Source of the DNA: Acidovorax sp. GBBC 1281 | GTDB lineage: Bacteria > Pseudomonadota > Gammaproteobacteria > Burkholderiales > Burkholderiaceae_C | Assembly (NCBI RefSeq): GCF_028473645.1 | Contig: NZ_CP097269.1 | Span: 3,304,001 to 3,368,000 of the forward strand | Direction: 5' to 3' | DNA: 64,000 nucleotides | Shown: positions 34,892 to 43,871 of the stretch, in pieces | Layout: each line of letters begins with the position of its first letter | Numbering within the stretch: the first letter of the stretch is position 1 | Made by a program: the position numbers and the translations under genes | Notes under the pieces: model-generated | What the model was told of the DNA's origin: nothing | Databases searched by the model: none | The model's input: only the letters and a program-made list of their open reading frames with translations

Positions 34892-36277
34892 ATGACTTCC
34901 CACTGGATATCCATCTGCGCGCTCGCCAGCATGTTCGTCATCGCCACCGTGCTGCCCATCAACATGGGCGTCATCGCCTTCGTCGGGGCCTTCCTGGTCG
35001 GCACGCTCGTGGCCGGCATGAATGCCAAGGCCATCATGGCGGGCTTTCCGGCCGACCTGTTCCTGACCCTGGTGGGCATCACCTACCTGTTCGCGCTGGC
35101 GCAGAACAACGGCACGATCGACTGGCTGGTCAAGCTGGCGGTGCGCGCGGTGCGTGGGCGCATCGCGGCGATCCCGTGGATCATGTTCTTCATCGCCGCG
35201 GCGCTCACGGGCGTGGGGGCCGTCAGCCCGGCGGCGGTCGCGATCATCGCGCCCATCGCGCTGGGCTTCGCGGCCAAGTACGGCATCAACCCGCTGATGA
35301 TGGGCCTGCTCGTCATCCACGGCGCGCAGGGCGGCGGCTTCTCGCCGATCAGCATCTACGGCGGCATCACCAACAAGATCGTGGCCACGGCCGGCCTGCC
35401 GCTGAACCCCATCGCCACCATGGCGGCCAGCCTCGCGGTGAACCTGGCCGTGGCCATGGCGCTGTTCGTGGCCATGGGCGGCCTGAAGCTGGCGCGCCAG
35501 CGCACCGGCGCCCGCAACACCCCGTTCGACCTGCCGCAGGTCGCCAACGGCCAGGGCGGCGCCCAGGTCTATGGCAACGCCGAGGGCGACTCCCTGGCCG
35601 AGGAACGCCGCACCGCCGCCCAGACCGACGACTCGCTCATGAACGCCGCCCCGTCCACGCCGCAAGCGGAGGGTGCGCGCTGGTACCAGGCGGTCACCGT
35701 CATCGGCCTGCTCACCCTGGCCGTGCTGACGCTGTTCTTCAAGCAGGACATCGGTTTCGTCTCCATCACCATCGGCCTGTTGCTCACGCTGATGGCGCCC
35801 AACCTGCAAAAGCGCGCGCTCGGCCAGGTGTCTTGGCCCGAGATCATGCTGATCGTGGGCGTCAGCACCTTCGTGGGCGTGATGGACAAGATGGGCACCA
35901 TCGACTTCGTGGGCCACAGCGTGGCCGCGCTCACCTCGCCGCTGATGGCGGCGCTGCTGCTGTGCTTCGTCGGCGCGGTGATCTCGGCCTTCGCCTCGTC
36001 CACGGCGGTGCTGGGCTCGCTGATCCCGCTGGCCGTGCCGTTTCTACAAGGCGGCGGCTCGGGCGATGCCGGCGTGGGCGCGGTGGGGTTCATCGCGGCC
36101 ATGGCCGTGTCGTCCACCATCGTCGATGTGAGCCCCTTCTCCACCAACGGCGCGCTGGTGCTGGCCAATGCGCGCGGCGTCAACCGCGAGGTGTTCTTCC
36201 GCCAGCTCATGGTGTATGGCGCCGCTGTCACACTGATCGCACCCGTGGTGGTGTGGCTGCTGTTCGTCGTGCTCTGA
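34892..36277 (+). CDS. matC: MatC-like malonate/dicarboxylate carrier
   Basis: 461-residue membrane protein with about 11-12 helices. The N-terminal 140 residues (VIATVLPINMGVIAFVGAFLVGT, GFPADLFLTLVGITYLFALAQNNGTIDWLV) match the MatC N-terminal family, named after the Rhizobium malonate carrier. A cytosolic loop at about 200-270 is hydrophilic, and the C-terminal half contains VSSTIVDVSPFSTNGALVL, a conserved ion-transporter-superfamily motif. AGGAGA sits about 10 bases before ATG. Its position between mdcR and mdcA argues for malonate uptake; other clusters use MdcF or MdcL/MdcM carriers instead. Confidence 0.82.
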   Translation: MTSHWISICALASMFVIATVLPINMGVIAFVGAFLVGTLVAGMNAKAIMAGFPADLFLTLVGITYLFALAQNNGTIDWLVKLAVRAVRGRIAAIPWIMFFIAAALTGVGAVSPAAVAIIAPIALGFAAKYGINPLMMGLLVIHGAQGGGFSPISIYGGITNKIVATAGLPLNPIATMAASLAVNLAVAMALFVAMGGLKLARQRTGARNTPFDLPQVANGQGGAQVYGNAEGDSLAEERRTAAQTDDSLMNAAPSTPQAEGARWYQAVTVIGLLTLAVLTLFFKQDIGFVSITIGLLLTLMAPNLQKRALGQVSWPEIMLIVGVSTFVGVMDKMGTIDFVGHSVAALTSPLMAALLLCFVGAVISAFASSTAVLGSLIPLAVPFLQGGGSGDAGVGAVGFIAAMAVSSTIVDVSPFSTNGALVLANARGVNREVFFRQLMVYGAAVTLIAPVVVWLLFVVL

Positions 36278-36326
36278 CCGGCCGCCAGCCCCCACCCTTC
36301 CTTCTTCCAACCCACCCCTACCTCCC

Positions 36327-38018
36327 ATGAACCCCAGAGACTGGAACACCCGCGCGGACCGCCGCGCCGCCCGGCTCGCGCGGGCCGACCGCGCGCTGGC
36401 TGCGCACGGCATGCCGCTGGCCGGCAAACGGGTCGATGCCGCCGCCATCGGCACGCTGCTCGAAGCCGTGCTGGAGCCCGGCGACCGCGTCTGCCTCGAA
36501 GGCAACAACCAGAAGCAGGCCGACTTCCTGGCCGATGCGCTGGTGCAGGTCGATCCGGCGCGCGTGCACCACTTGCACATGGTGCAGTCGGTGCTGGCGC
36601 TGCCGCAGCACCTGGACGTGTTCGAGAACGGCATCGCCTCGCGGCTCGATTTCAGCTTCTCGGGCCCGCAGAGCGCGCGCATCGCGCGGCTGGTGTCGGC
36701 CGGGCGCATCGAGATCGGCGCCATCCACACCTACCTGGAGCTGTTCGCGCGCTACTTCATCGACCTCACGCCGCAGGTCGCGCTGATCGCCGCGCAGGCG
36801 GCCGATGCCGAGGGCAACCTCTACACCGGCCCCAACACCGAAGACACGCCCGCCATCGTGGAAGCCACGGCCTTCTCGGGCGGCATCGTGATCGCGCAGG
36901 TCAACGAGATGGTGGACGGCCGCACCACCACGCTGCCGCGCGTGGACATCCCGGCCGGCTGGGTGAGCTTCGTCGTGCAGGCCCCGCGCCCGCATTTCAT
37001 CGAGCCGCTGTTCACGCGCGACCCGGCGCAGATCAGCGAGATCCAGGTGCTCATGGCCATGATGGCGATCAAGGGCATCTACGGCGAGTACGGCGTGCAG
37101 CGCCTGAACCACGGCATCGGGTTCGACACCGCCGCGATCGAACTGCTGCTGCCCACCTACGGCGAGTCGCTGGGCCTCAAGGGCAAGATCGCCCGGCACT
37201 GGGCGCTCAACCCGCACCCGGCGCTGATCCCGGCCATCGAGGCCGGCTGGGTGGAATCGGTGCACTCCTTCGGCTCCGAGCTGGGCATGGAGGACTACAT
37301 CCGCGCGCGCTCGGACGTTTTCTTCACCGGGCCGGACGGCAGCCTGCGCAGCAACCGCGCCTTCTGCCAGGCCGCGGGCCACTATGCCTGCGACCTGTTC
37401 ATCGGCTCCACCCTGCAGATCGACCTGGACGGCAACAGCTCCACCGCCACGCTGGGGCGCATCGCGGGCTTCGGCGGCGCGCCCAACATGGGGGCCGATG
37501 CGCGCGGGCGGCGCCATGCCAGCCCCGCCTGGCTCAAGGCCGGCGCGCAGGCGCGGGCGGGCCGCACCGGCGCGGCCGGCACGCCGCGCGGGCAAAAGCT
37601 CGTGGTGCAGATGGTGGAGACCTTCCGCGAACACATGCAGCCCGCGTTCGTGGAACGGCTGGACGCCTGGACGCTGCAGGAGCAGGCCGGCATGGCGCTG
37701 CCGCCCATCATGATCTACGGCGACGACGTGACCCACATCCTCACCGAGGAAGGCATCGCCAACCTGCTGCTGTGCCGCAGCGACGAGGAGCGCGAGCAGG
37801 CCATCCGCGGCGTGGCGGGCTACACCGCGGTGGGCCTGGCCCGCGACCGGCGCGCGGTGGAGAACCTGCGCGACCGCGGCGTGATCCACCGCCCGCAGGA
37901 CCTGGGCATCGACCCGCGCGATGCCACGCGCAACCTGCTGGCCGCGCGCAGCATGCGCGACCTGGTGCGCGCGTCGGGCGGGCTGTACCAGCCGCCCAAG
38001 AGATTCCGGAACTGGTAG
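36327..38018 (+). CDS. mdcA: Malonate decarboxylase subunit alpha (acetyl-S-ACP:malonate ACP transferase)
   Basis: 563 residues, family-typical size. MdcA swaps malonate for acetate on the ACP subunit, generating malonyl-S-ACP and free acetate in the cytosolic decarboxylase complex. Conserved regions include DRVCLEGNNQKQADFLADAL, DLTPQVALIAAQAADAEGNLYTGPNTEDTP, GFGGAPNMGADARGRRHASPAWL and the closing PKRFRNW. It is the first enzyme gene of the operon, 49 bp after the carrier, and the ACP gene follows 10 bp later with AGGAGG at its stop. Confidence 0.95.
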   Translation: MNPRDWNTRADRRAARLARADRALAAHGMPLAGKRVDAAAIGTLLEAVLEPGDRVCLEGNNQKQADFLADALVQVDPARVHHLHMVQSVLALPQHLDVFENGIASRLDFSFSGPQSARIARLVSAGRIEIGAIHTYLELFARYFIDLTPQVALIAAQAADAEGNLYTGPNTEDTPAIVEATAFSGGIVIAQVNEMVDGRTTTLPRVDIPAGWVSFVVQAPRPHFIEPLFTRDPAQISEIQVLMAMMAIKGIYGEYGVQRLNHGIGFDTAAIELLLPTYGESLGLKGKIARHWALNPHPALIPAIEAGWVESVHSFGSELGMEDYIRARSDVFFTGPDGSLRSNRAFCQAAGHYACDLFIGSTLQIDLDGNSSTATLGRIAGFGGAPNMGADARGRRHASPAWLKAGAQARAGRTGAAGTPRGQKLVVQMVETFREHMQPAFVERLDAWTLQEQAGMALPPIMIYGDDVTHILTEEGIANLLLCRSDEEREQAIRGVAGYTAVGLARDRRAVENLRDRGVIHRPQDLGIDPRDATRNLLAARSMRDLVRASGGLYQPPKRFRNW

Positions 38019-38028
38019 GAGGCACCCC

Positions 38029-38361
38029 ATGAGCGACATTCCCGCAGGGCTCGAAACCCTGGACTTTTCCTTCCCCGGCGGCCGCCCCACAGGCCCCTTC
38101 GCCCCCGTGCTGGTCGGCGTGGTGGGCTCCGGCAACCTCGAGGTGCTGCTGGAGCCCGACAGCGGCACCGGCTGCTCGGTGCGCGTGGAGACCTCCGCGC
38201 GCGGCTTCGGCCCGATCTGGCAGGCGGTGCTGGACGACTTCCATGCGCGCCACGCCTTGGCCGGCGTGCGCATCGCCATCAACGACATGGGCGCCACGCC
38301 CGCCGTGGTGGGGCTGCGGCTCGACCAGGCCGTGGCTGAACTACCGGGAGCGCGGCCATGA
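38029..38361 (+). CDS. mdcC: Malonate decarboxylase acyl carrier protein (delta subunit)
   Basis: 110 residues. MdcC carries the 2'-(5''-phosphoribosyl)-3'-dephospho-CoA prosthetic group on a serine; here the likely site is the Ser of VGVVGSGNLEVLLEP. VRVETSARGFGPIWQAVLDDFHAR follows as in the family. AGGAGG (38017-38022) precedes ATG 38029. The stop overlaps the mdcD start (ATGA), so translation is coupled. Confidence 0.93.
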   Translation: MSDIPAGLETLDFSFPGGRPTGPFAPVLVGVVGSGNLEVLLEPDSGTGCSVRVETSARGFGPIWQAVLDDFHARHALAGVRIAINDMGATPAVVGLRLDQAVAELPGARP

Positions 38362-39245
38362 GTCTGAGCTACGCGGAATCCAGCGCGCGCGAGCGCCTGG
38401 CCCACCTGCTGGATCCCGGCAGCTTCCATGAATGGCTGCCGCCGGCCGAGCGCGTGACCAGCCCGCACCTGGCGCAACTGGGCGTGCCTTCGGCCTTCGA
38501 CGACGGCGTGGCCGTCGGCCGCGCCACGCTGGGCGGGCGGCCCATCTTCGTGGCCGCGCAGGAGGGCGAATTCATGGGCGGCGGCGTGGGCGAGGTGCAC
38601 GGCGCCAAGCTCGTGGGCCTGCTGCGGCGCGCGCTGCGCGACCGGCCCACGGCCGTGCTGCTGCTGGCCGAGTCGGGCGGCGTGCGGCTGCACGAGGCCA
38701 ACGCCGGGCTGATCGCCGTCTCGGAGGTCATGCGCGCCGTGCTGGACGTGCGCGCCGCCGGCATCCCGGTGGTGGTGCTGATCGGCGGCGCCAACGGCTG
38801 CTTCGGCGGCATGGGCATCGTGGCGCGCTGCGCCGACCACGTGGTGATGAGCGACATGGGCCGCCTCGCCATGTCGGGCCCCGAGGTGATCGAGGCCTCG
38901 CACGGCGTGGAGGAATACGACGCGCGCGACCGCGCCCTGGTGTGGCGCACCAGCGGCGGCAAGCACCGCTGGCTCACGGGCGACTGCGACGCGCTGGTGG
39001 AGGACGACGTGGCCGCCTTCCGGGCCGCCGCCATCGCCGCGCTCGGGGCCGCGCGGCCCGTCACGCCGGCGGCGCTGGAGGCCGAGCACGCGCTGCTGGC
39101 CGCCCGCATGGCCGCGTTGGACCACCTGCCGGACGATGCCCCCGCCGACGACGCCACCGCGCTGTGGCAGGCCCTGGGCGTTGCCGATGCCGCCCGGGTG
39201 CCCGAGCTGGACGTGGCGGCGGTGCAGGGCCTGCGCCCGGCCTGA
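38358..39245 (+). CDS. mdcD: Malonate decarboxylase beta subunit
   Basis: 295 residues of the biotin-independent decarboxylase beta subunit, crotonase/carboxyltransferase fold; with MdcE it decarboxylates malonyl-S-ACP to acetyl-S-ACP. Typical regions: ARERLAHLLDPGSFHEWLPP, FVAAQEGEFMGGGVGEVHGAKL, LLLAESGGVRLHEANAGL, VVVLIGGANGCFGGMGIVAR and LAMSGPEVIE. Overlaps mdcC by four bases and is followed at 30 bp by mdcE. Confidence 0.95.
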   Translation: MSLSYAESSARERLAHLLDPGSFHEWLPPAERVTSPHLAQLGVPSAFDDGVAVGRATLGGRPIFVAAQEGEFMGGGVGEVHGAKLVGLLRRALRDRPTAVLLLAESGGVRLHEANAGLIAVSEVMRAVLDVRAAGIPVVVLIGGANGCFGGMGIVARCADHVVMSDMGRLAMSGPEVIEASHGVEEYDARDRALVWRTSGGKHRWLTGDCDALVEDDVAAFRAAAIAALGAARPVTPAALEAEHALLAARMAALDHLPDDAPADDATALWQALGVADAARVPELDVAAVQGLRPA

Positions 39246-39275
39246 ACCCGCAGCAACGAACGAGAAGGAACCGAC

Positions 39276-39977
39276 ATGCAATGGAACACCCTGGCCGAAA
39301 GGCTCTTCGGCGCGCAGCACGGCATCGTGGCCGATGGCGACCTGCTCTCGGGCACGCCCACCTTCGACGGCCAGCCCCTGGCCGTGATCGGCACCACAAA
39401 CCATGCGCCCATCGGCGTGCGGCTGGCGCTGGCCCAGGCCCGCGCGGTGCTGGACACCGTGGCGCAGCACCCCGGCCGCGCCATCCTGCTGCTCATCGAC
39501 ACGCAGGGCCAGCAACTGCGCCGACGCGACGAGCTGCTGGGCATCAACCGCGCCATGGCACACCTGGGGATGGCCATCGACCTCGCGCGCCGGCATGGCC
39601 ACCGCGTGGTCGGGCTGGTCTACGACCAGGCGCTCTCGGGCGGCTTCATCACCTCGGGCCTGATCGCCGACGCCTGCTACGCGCTGCCCGAGGCCGAGAT
39701 CCGCGTGATGCGCATTCCCGCCATGGCGCGCGTGACCAAGCTGCCCGAGGCCCGGCTCACGGAGCTGTCGCAGTCCAACCCCGTGTTCGCCCCCGGCGTG
39801 GACAACTACGTGGCCATGGGCGGCGTGCGCGCGCTGTGGGAAGGCGACCTGGCCGCCGCGCTGCGCGAGGCCCTGGCCCACACGCCCACCGACGACGTGC
39901 GGGCCCGGGACGGCGCCGCGCGCGGCGGCCGCCAGCTCGCCGCCGCCGTGGCGCAGCGCGTGCTGGACGCGGCCTGA
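39276..39977 (+). CDS. mdcE: Malonate decarboxylase gamma subunit
   Basis: 233 residues, partner of MdcD in the decarboxylase core. It contains GRAILLLIDTQGQQLRRRDELLGINRAMAHL and GLVYDQALSGGFITSGLIADACYALPEAEIRVMRIPAMARVTKLP, diagnostic for MdcE. AGAAGGA lies about 8 bases upstream of ATG 39276. The Ala-rich C-terminus is extended slightly compared with the conserved core. Confidence 0.95.
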   Translation: MQWNTLAERLFGAQHGIVADGDLLSGTPTFDGQPLAVIGTTNHAPIGVRLALAQARAVLDTVAQHPGRAILLLIDTQGQQLRRRDELLGINRAMAHLGMAIDLARRHGHRVVGLVYDQALSGGFITSGLIADACYALPEAEIRVMRIPAMARVTKLPEARLTELSQSNPVFAPGVDNYVAMGGVRALWEGDLAAALREALAHTPTDDVRARDGAARGGRQLAAAVAQRVLDAA

Positions 39978-40017
39978 GCACGGGACGCCACCCCTTCACG
40001 CACCCACGCCCACGCCC

Positions 40018-40716
40018 ATGGCCACCGCCCTGCCCCTGCAGCGCCATCAGCTCGCCTGCCTGTCCGACGCCGGCTGGCAGCGCCAGCTCGCCCTGCCCTG
40101 GGACGGCGAGGCCCGCGAATGCCTCGATCACTGGGCCGCGCGGCGCTTTCCGCTCGTGGTGACCACCCAGCCGCCCGGCCCGGACGGCAGCATCGCGCTG
40201 GGCCTGCCGGCCCCCGGCCGCTGGGCACGGCGCCGCCTGGCGCTGCGCGTGGCGCGCGAAGACATCCTTTACTTCGACGCCTTCCCCCCGGCCCTGCTGG
40301 CCCAGCCGCTGATGCCGACCGGATCGAAGGCCGCCTGGGGCCGCCTGTGCGAGGCGCTGCAGGCCTGCGGCGTGGCCGCCCGCATCTACGGCAGCCACGG
40401 CTGGCAGCTCATCACCGGGCTGGACCACCTGCGCAGCGGCTCCGACGCCGACCTGTGCATCGGCGTGGCCGGCCCCAGGCAGGCCGATGCCGTCGCCGCC
40501 TGCCTGCTCGCCTTTCCGAAGGCGCAGCCCCGGCTCGACGGGGAACTGCTGTTCGCCAACGGCGCCGCCGTGGCCTGGCGCGAGTGGAGCGCCTGGCGTG
40601 CAGGCCGCGGCAAGGCCGTGATGGTCAAGCGCCTGGCCGGCGCCGCGCTGGCGCAGGCCCCCTTCTGGCCGGCCACGGAACCGGCAGCGGAACCGGTGCA
40701 GGAACCGATGCCATGA
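40018..40716 (+). CDS. mdcG: Phosphoribosyl-dephospho-CoA transferase (holo-MdcC synthase)
   Basis: 232 residues. MdcG transfers the phosphoribosyl-dephospho-CoA group from its triphosphate precursor to the serine of apo-MdcC. The nucleotidyltransferase motif is in LRSGSDADLCIGV (GSDADL), with IYGSHGWQLITGLDHL just before it, as in the family. The N-terminal region QRHQLACLSDAGW is also family-typical. Its end overlaps the following mdcB start by four bases. The position between mdcE and mdcB groups the cofactor-attachment and cofactor-synthesis genes. Confidence 0.92.
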   Translation: MATALPLQRHQLACLSDAGWQRQLALPWDGEARECLDHWAARRFPLVVTTQPPGPDGSIALGLPAPGRWARRRLALRVAREDILYFDAFPPALLAQPLMPTGSKAAWGRLCEALQACGVAARIYGSHGWQLITGLDHLRSGSDADLCIGVAGPRQADAVAACLLAFPKAQPRLDGELLFANGAAVAWREWSAWRAGRGKAVMVKRLAGAALAQAPFWPATEPAAEPVQEPMP

Positions 40717-41609
40717 CCGCCAACGCACTGCGCCGGCCCGCCAATGCCCAGCGCCCCGGCCCAGGCCCGGCCCCGCACACCATCGGCCGCGCCGCCACGC
40801 TGTCGCTCTACGAAGAGTTGGCCCTGTCGCCCAAGCCCGGGCTGGTGACCCTTACCGACAACGGCAGCCACACCGACATGGATGCCCGCACCTTCGTGCG
40901 CAGCCTGTTCGCGCTGCGCGGCTATTTCGTGCGCATCGCTGCGCTGGGCCACGCCGGCGAGGGGTTCCCGGCGCTGGAGCGCTGCGGCATCGAGGCCGAG
41001 GCGCGAATGGCGGCGGCCACCGGCGGCGTCAACACCCACCGGGGCGCGATCTTCACGCTGGGCCTGCTGTGCGCCGCGGCGGGCGCCCTGGCGCGCCAGG
41101 GCACCCCTCTGCAGCCCGCCGCGCTGCGCGATGCGCTGCGCCGCCACTGGGGTGCGGCGCTGGCCGAGCGTGCCGAACGCACGCTACGCGCGCCGCGGCT
41201 GCCCGGCGGCATCGCCGCGGCGCGCCACGGCCTGCGCGGCGCGGCACAGGAGGCGGCGCTCGGCTTTCCCGTGCTGTTCGACACCGCCGTTCCGGCCCTG
41301 CGCCATGCGCTCGCCCGCGGACTCGGCGTTCAGCAGGCGCGCGTGGACACGCTGTTTTCCGTGATGGCCGTGCTGGACGACAGCAACCTCGCCCACCGGG
41401 GCGGCCTGGAAGGCCTGCGCCACGCCCAGGCCTGTGCGCGGGAGTTTCTGGCCGCGGGAGGCGCCGGGCGGCCCGGCGGCCTGGAGGACGCGCACGCCAT
41501 CGGCCGCGATTTCGTCGCGCGGCGCCTGTCGCCCGGCGGTTCGGCCGACCTGCTGGCCGCCGCCTGCTGGGTGGTCCGCATGGCGCCGCCGGCGGGCAGC
41601 GCACCATGA
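40713..41609 (+). CDS. mdcB: Triphosphoribosyl-dephospho-CoA synthase
   Basis: 298 residues, CitG/MdcB family, making 2'-(5''-triphosphoribosyl)-3'-dephospho-CoA from ATP and dephospho-CoA as precursor of the MdcC prosthetic group. Key blocks: ELALSPKPGLVTLTDNGSHTDMD (substrate binding), TGGVNTHRGAIFTLGLL and VMAVLDDSNLAHRGGLEGL. Coupled to mdcG by ATGA overlap and to mdcH at its end (the next ATG begins at 41606, inside this stop region). Confidence 0.93.
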   Translation: MTANALRRPANAQRPGPGPAPHTIGRAATLSLYEELALSPKPGLVTLTDNGSHTDMDARTFVRSLFALRGYFVRIAALGHAGEGFPALERCGIEAEARMAAATGGVNTHRGAIFTLGLLCAAAGALARQGTPLQPAALRDALRRHWGAALAERAERTLRAPRLPGGIAAARHGLRGAAQEAALGFPVLFDTAVPALRHALARGLGVQQARVDTLFSVMAVLDDSNLAHRGGLEGLRHAQACAREFLAAGGAGRPGGLEDAHAIGRDFVARRLSPGGSADLLAAACWVVRMAPPAGSAP

Positions 41610-42514
41610 GCTACGCCCTGGTGTTTTCGGGCCAGGGCATGCAGCACCCCGACATGCTGCCCTGGCTGGCCGACGGCGCCCCGGTGCGCGCGGTGAACGA
41701 ACGCCTCGGCGTGCGCGACTGGCGCGCCGCGCTGCAGGACGCCGATTGGGCCGCGCGCAATGCCCACGCCCAGGTGCTGCTGACCGGCCTGGCCCTGGCC
41801 GCATGGGACGCCCTGGCCCCGTTGCTGCCCCCACCGGCCGCCGTCGCGGGCTACAGCGTGGGCGAGCTGGCCGCCTTCGGCGCGGCCGGCGTGTTCGATG
41901 GCGCCACCGCGCTGTCGCTCGCCCAGGCGCGCGCCGAGGCCATGGACCGCTGCGCCGCCGGCCACCCCGGCGGCCTGATCGGTGTGAGCCGCATGGCACC
42001 GGCCGCCATCGACGCCCTGGTGCGCGACACCGGCCTGGCCGTGGCGATCCGCAACGGCCCGGACAGCGTGGTGCTGGGCGGCGCGCTGGCCGCGCTGGAC
42101 CGCGCCGAAGCGCTGGCCACGGCCCAAGGCGGCCACTGCACGCGCCTGCGCGTGGGCGTGGCCTCGCACACGCCGGCCCTGCAACGGGCGGCCGATGCCT
42201 TTCGCCAGGTGCTGGAGGGCACGGCTTTCGCTCGCCCGCGCACGGCCCTGTTCAGCAACGCGGCCGACCGCATCGCCAGCGTGCCGCAGGCCCGCGAGGC
42301 ACTGGCGGCGCAGATCGCCCGCACCGTGCGCTGGGACGAGTGCATGGACAACCTGCATGCGCGCGGCGTGCGCTGCGTGGTCGAGGTGGGCCCGGGCCAG
42401 GCGCTCGCCAAGATGTGGAACGCACGCTACCCCGGCGTGCCGGCCCGCGCCTGCGACGAGTTCCGCAGCGCGCAGGCGCTGGCCGCGTGGGTGGGCAGCC
42501 ACGGCCTGTCCTGA
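41606..42514 (+). CDS. mdcH: Malonate decarboxylase malonyl-CoA:ACP transacylase (epsilon subunit)
   Basis: 302 residues, FabD-like acyltransferase that primes the decarboxylase by loading MdcC from malonyl-CoA. Motifs: LVFSGQGMQHPDMLPWL at the N-terminus, the nucleophile Ser in GYSVGELAAFGAAG, the catalytic His in GVASHTPAL, and VVEVGPGQALAKMW. Last gene of the operon; a GST gene starts 155 bp later with its own RBS-like region. Confidence 0.94.
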   Translation: MSYALVFSGQGMQHPDMLPWLADGAPVRAVNERLGVRDWRAALQDADWAARNAHAQVLLTGLALAAWDALAPLLPPPAAVAGYSVGELAAFGAAGVFDGATALSLAQARAEAMDRCAAGHPGGLIGVSRMAPAAIDALVRDTGLAVAIRNGPDSVVLGGALAALDRAEALATAQGGHCTRLRVGVASHTPALQRAADAFRQVLEGTAFARPRTALFSNAADRIASVPQAREALAAQIARTVRWDECMDNLHARGVRCVVEVGPGQALAKMWNARYPGVPARACDEFRSAQALAAWVGSHGLS

Positions 42515-42669
42515 TCCCCTGGACGGCGCGGACCGGTGCCCCGGCACGCGGCGCCCTGCCAACACATTGGCAGCTTTTGCGAACGCGTTGTCGCAGCAGC
42601 GCCCGGCACCGCCCCTAAGCTGGTAGCCCCTTCTTCCTCGATGGCGGCGGCACCGCCGGGAACACGTCC

Positions 42670-43338
42670 ATGCTCACGCTCCATCACTGCCTCAGCGCAC
42701 GCTCTTTCCGCCCTTTGTGGATGCTGGAGGAGCTGAATGCGCCGTATGCGCTGCAGGTGCTGCCTTTCCCGCCGCGTGTGCACGCGCGCGAATTCCTCGG
42801 CGAAAACCCGCTGGGCACCGTGCCGCTGCTGGTCGACGGCGAGACCCGCATGACCGAATCCGCCGCCATGTGCCAATACCTGTGCGCGCGCCATGCACCC
42901 ACTCCCCTGCAGGTCGAGGTGGGCGAGCACGATTTCGGCCGCTATCTCAACGACCTGCATTTCGGCGAAGCCACGCTCACCTTCCCGCAGACCCTGGTGC
43001 TGCGCTACCGGTATTTCGAGCCGGCAGAACGCCGCAGCCCCCAGGTGGCCGACGACTACGCCCGCTGGTTCCTGGCGCGGCTGCGCACGCTGGAACCTCG
43101 GCTGGCACAGCAGCCCTACTTGTGCGCCGGGCGCTTCACGGCGGCGGATGTGTCGGTGGGCTATGCGCTGCTGCTGGCCGAACACCTGGCGCTGGCCGCC
43201 GCGTTCCCGCCCGCCGTGGCGGCCTATTGGGCCCGCCTGCGCGAGCGGCCCGCATTCGCCCGGGCCATGGCGGCGCAGGAGGCGGCGGCACGCGCGCAAG
43301 GGATGCCGCTCACGCCATCGCCCGACTTGCGGCCCTGA
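42670..43338 (+). CDS. Glutathione S-transferase
   Basis: 222 residues. The N-terminal thioredoxin-like domain has SARSFRPLWMLEELNAPY, NPLGTVPLLVDGE (cis-Pro loop) and MTESAAMCQYL (the ES motif that binds the glutathione gamma-glutamyl group). The C-terminal helical domain follows from about residue 85, with RFTAADVSVGYALLLAEHL as the N-capping box. It probably conjugates glutathione to electrophiles; the substrate is unknown. A separate transcription unit behind the malonate operon is likely. Confidence 0.88.
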   Translation: MLTLHHCLSARSFRPLWMLEELNAPYALQVLPFPPRVHAREFLGENPLGTVPLLVDGETRMTESAAMCQYLCARHAPTPLQVEVGEHDFGRYLNDLHFGEATLTFPQTLVLRYRYFEPAERRSPQVADDYARWFLARLRTLEPRLAQQPYLCAGRFTAADVSVGYALLLAEHLALAAAFPPAVAAYWARLRERPAFARAMAAQEAAARAQGMPLTPSPDLRP

Positions 43339-43577
43339 GCCGGGCGGAACAGGGGTGGGGCACTGCCGCCGCTTGGCGACGGCGATGGCATGGGCGTAGG
43401 CAAACTCGGGTATGGTGCTCTTCCGGTAAGGCCGCGACGCGTTGCCACGGCCCATCGTCCGGCCTTCAACGCGCTGCCGCGCCCCGGCCCATGGCCTGCG
43501 ATTCATGGATGGCTGCTCGCGCGATCTCCATCCCCTCAGCGCAGCCCGCATTTTTTTGATTGCAAAGGAACACCCCC

Positions 43578-43859
43578 ATGAAAGCCATCTGGAACGGCGT
43601 GACCGTCGCCGAGAGCGACGACACCGTGCTGGTCGAGGGAAACCACTACTTCCCCGAAAGCGCGCTGAAGCCGGAATACTTCACCTTCAGCAACCACAAG
43701 ACCATGTGCCCCTGGAAGGGCCAGGCCACCTACCGGTCGCTGCTGGTCAACGGCGAACTCAACCCCGACGCCGTATGGACCTATGCCGACCCCAAGCCCG
43801 AAGCCGAGTCGATCCGCGGCCGCTTCGCGTTCTGGAAAGGCGTCAAGGTCGGCGCCTGA
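43578..43859 (+). CDS. DUF427 family protein
   Basis: 93-residue protein matching DUF427: MKAIWNGVTVAESDDTVLVEGNHYFPESAL, then FTFSNHKTMCPWKGQATYRSL (conserved CPWKG motif) and DAVWTYADPKPEAESIRGRFAFWKG. These proteins form a small beta barrel; the CPWKGxA motif is invariant and suggests a catalytic or ligand-binding Cys, but function is unknown. AAGGAA lies about 8 bases upstream of ATG 43578. The 3' side is followed by the duplicated DnaA-box element. Confidence 0.9.
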   Translation: MKAIWNGVTVAESDDTVLVEGNHYFPESALKPEYFTFSNHKTMCPWKGQATYRSLLVNGELNPDAVWTYADPKPEAESIRGRFAFWKGVKVGA

Positions 43860-43871
43860 AAGGCCCCCTCG

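Noticed and set aside
36318..39881. Antisense open frame across mdcACDE
   Set aside because: Covers four conserved malonate decarboxylase genes on the plus strand; no independent coding signal.
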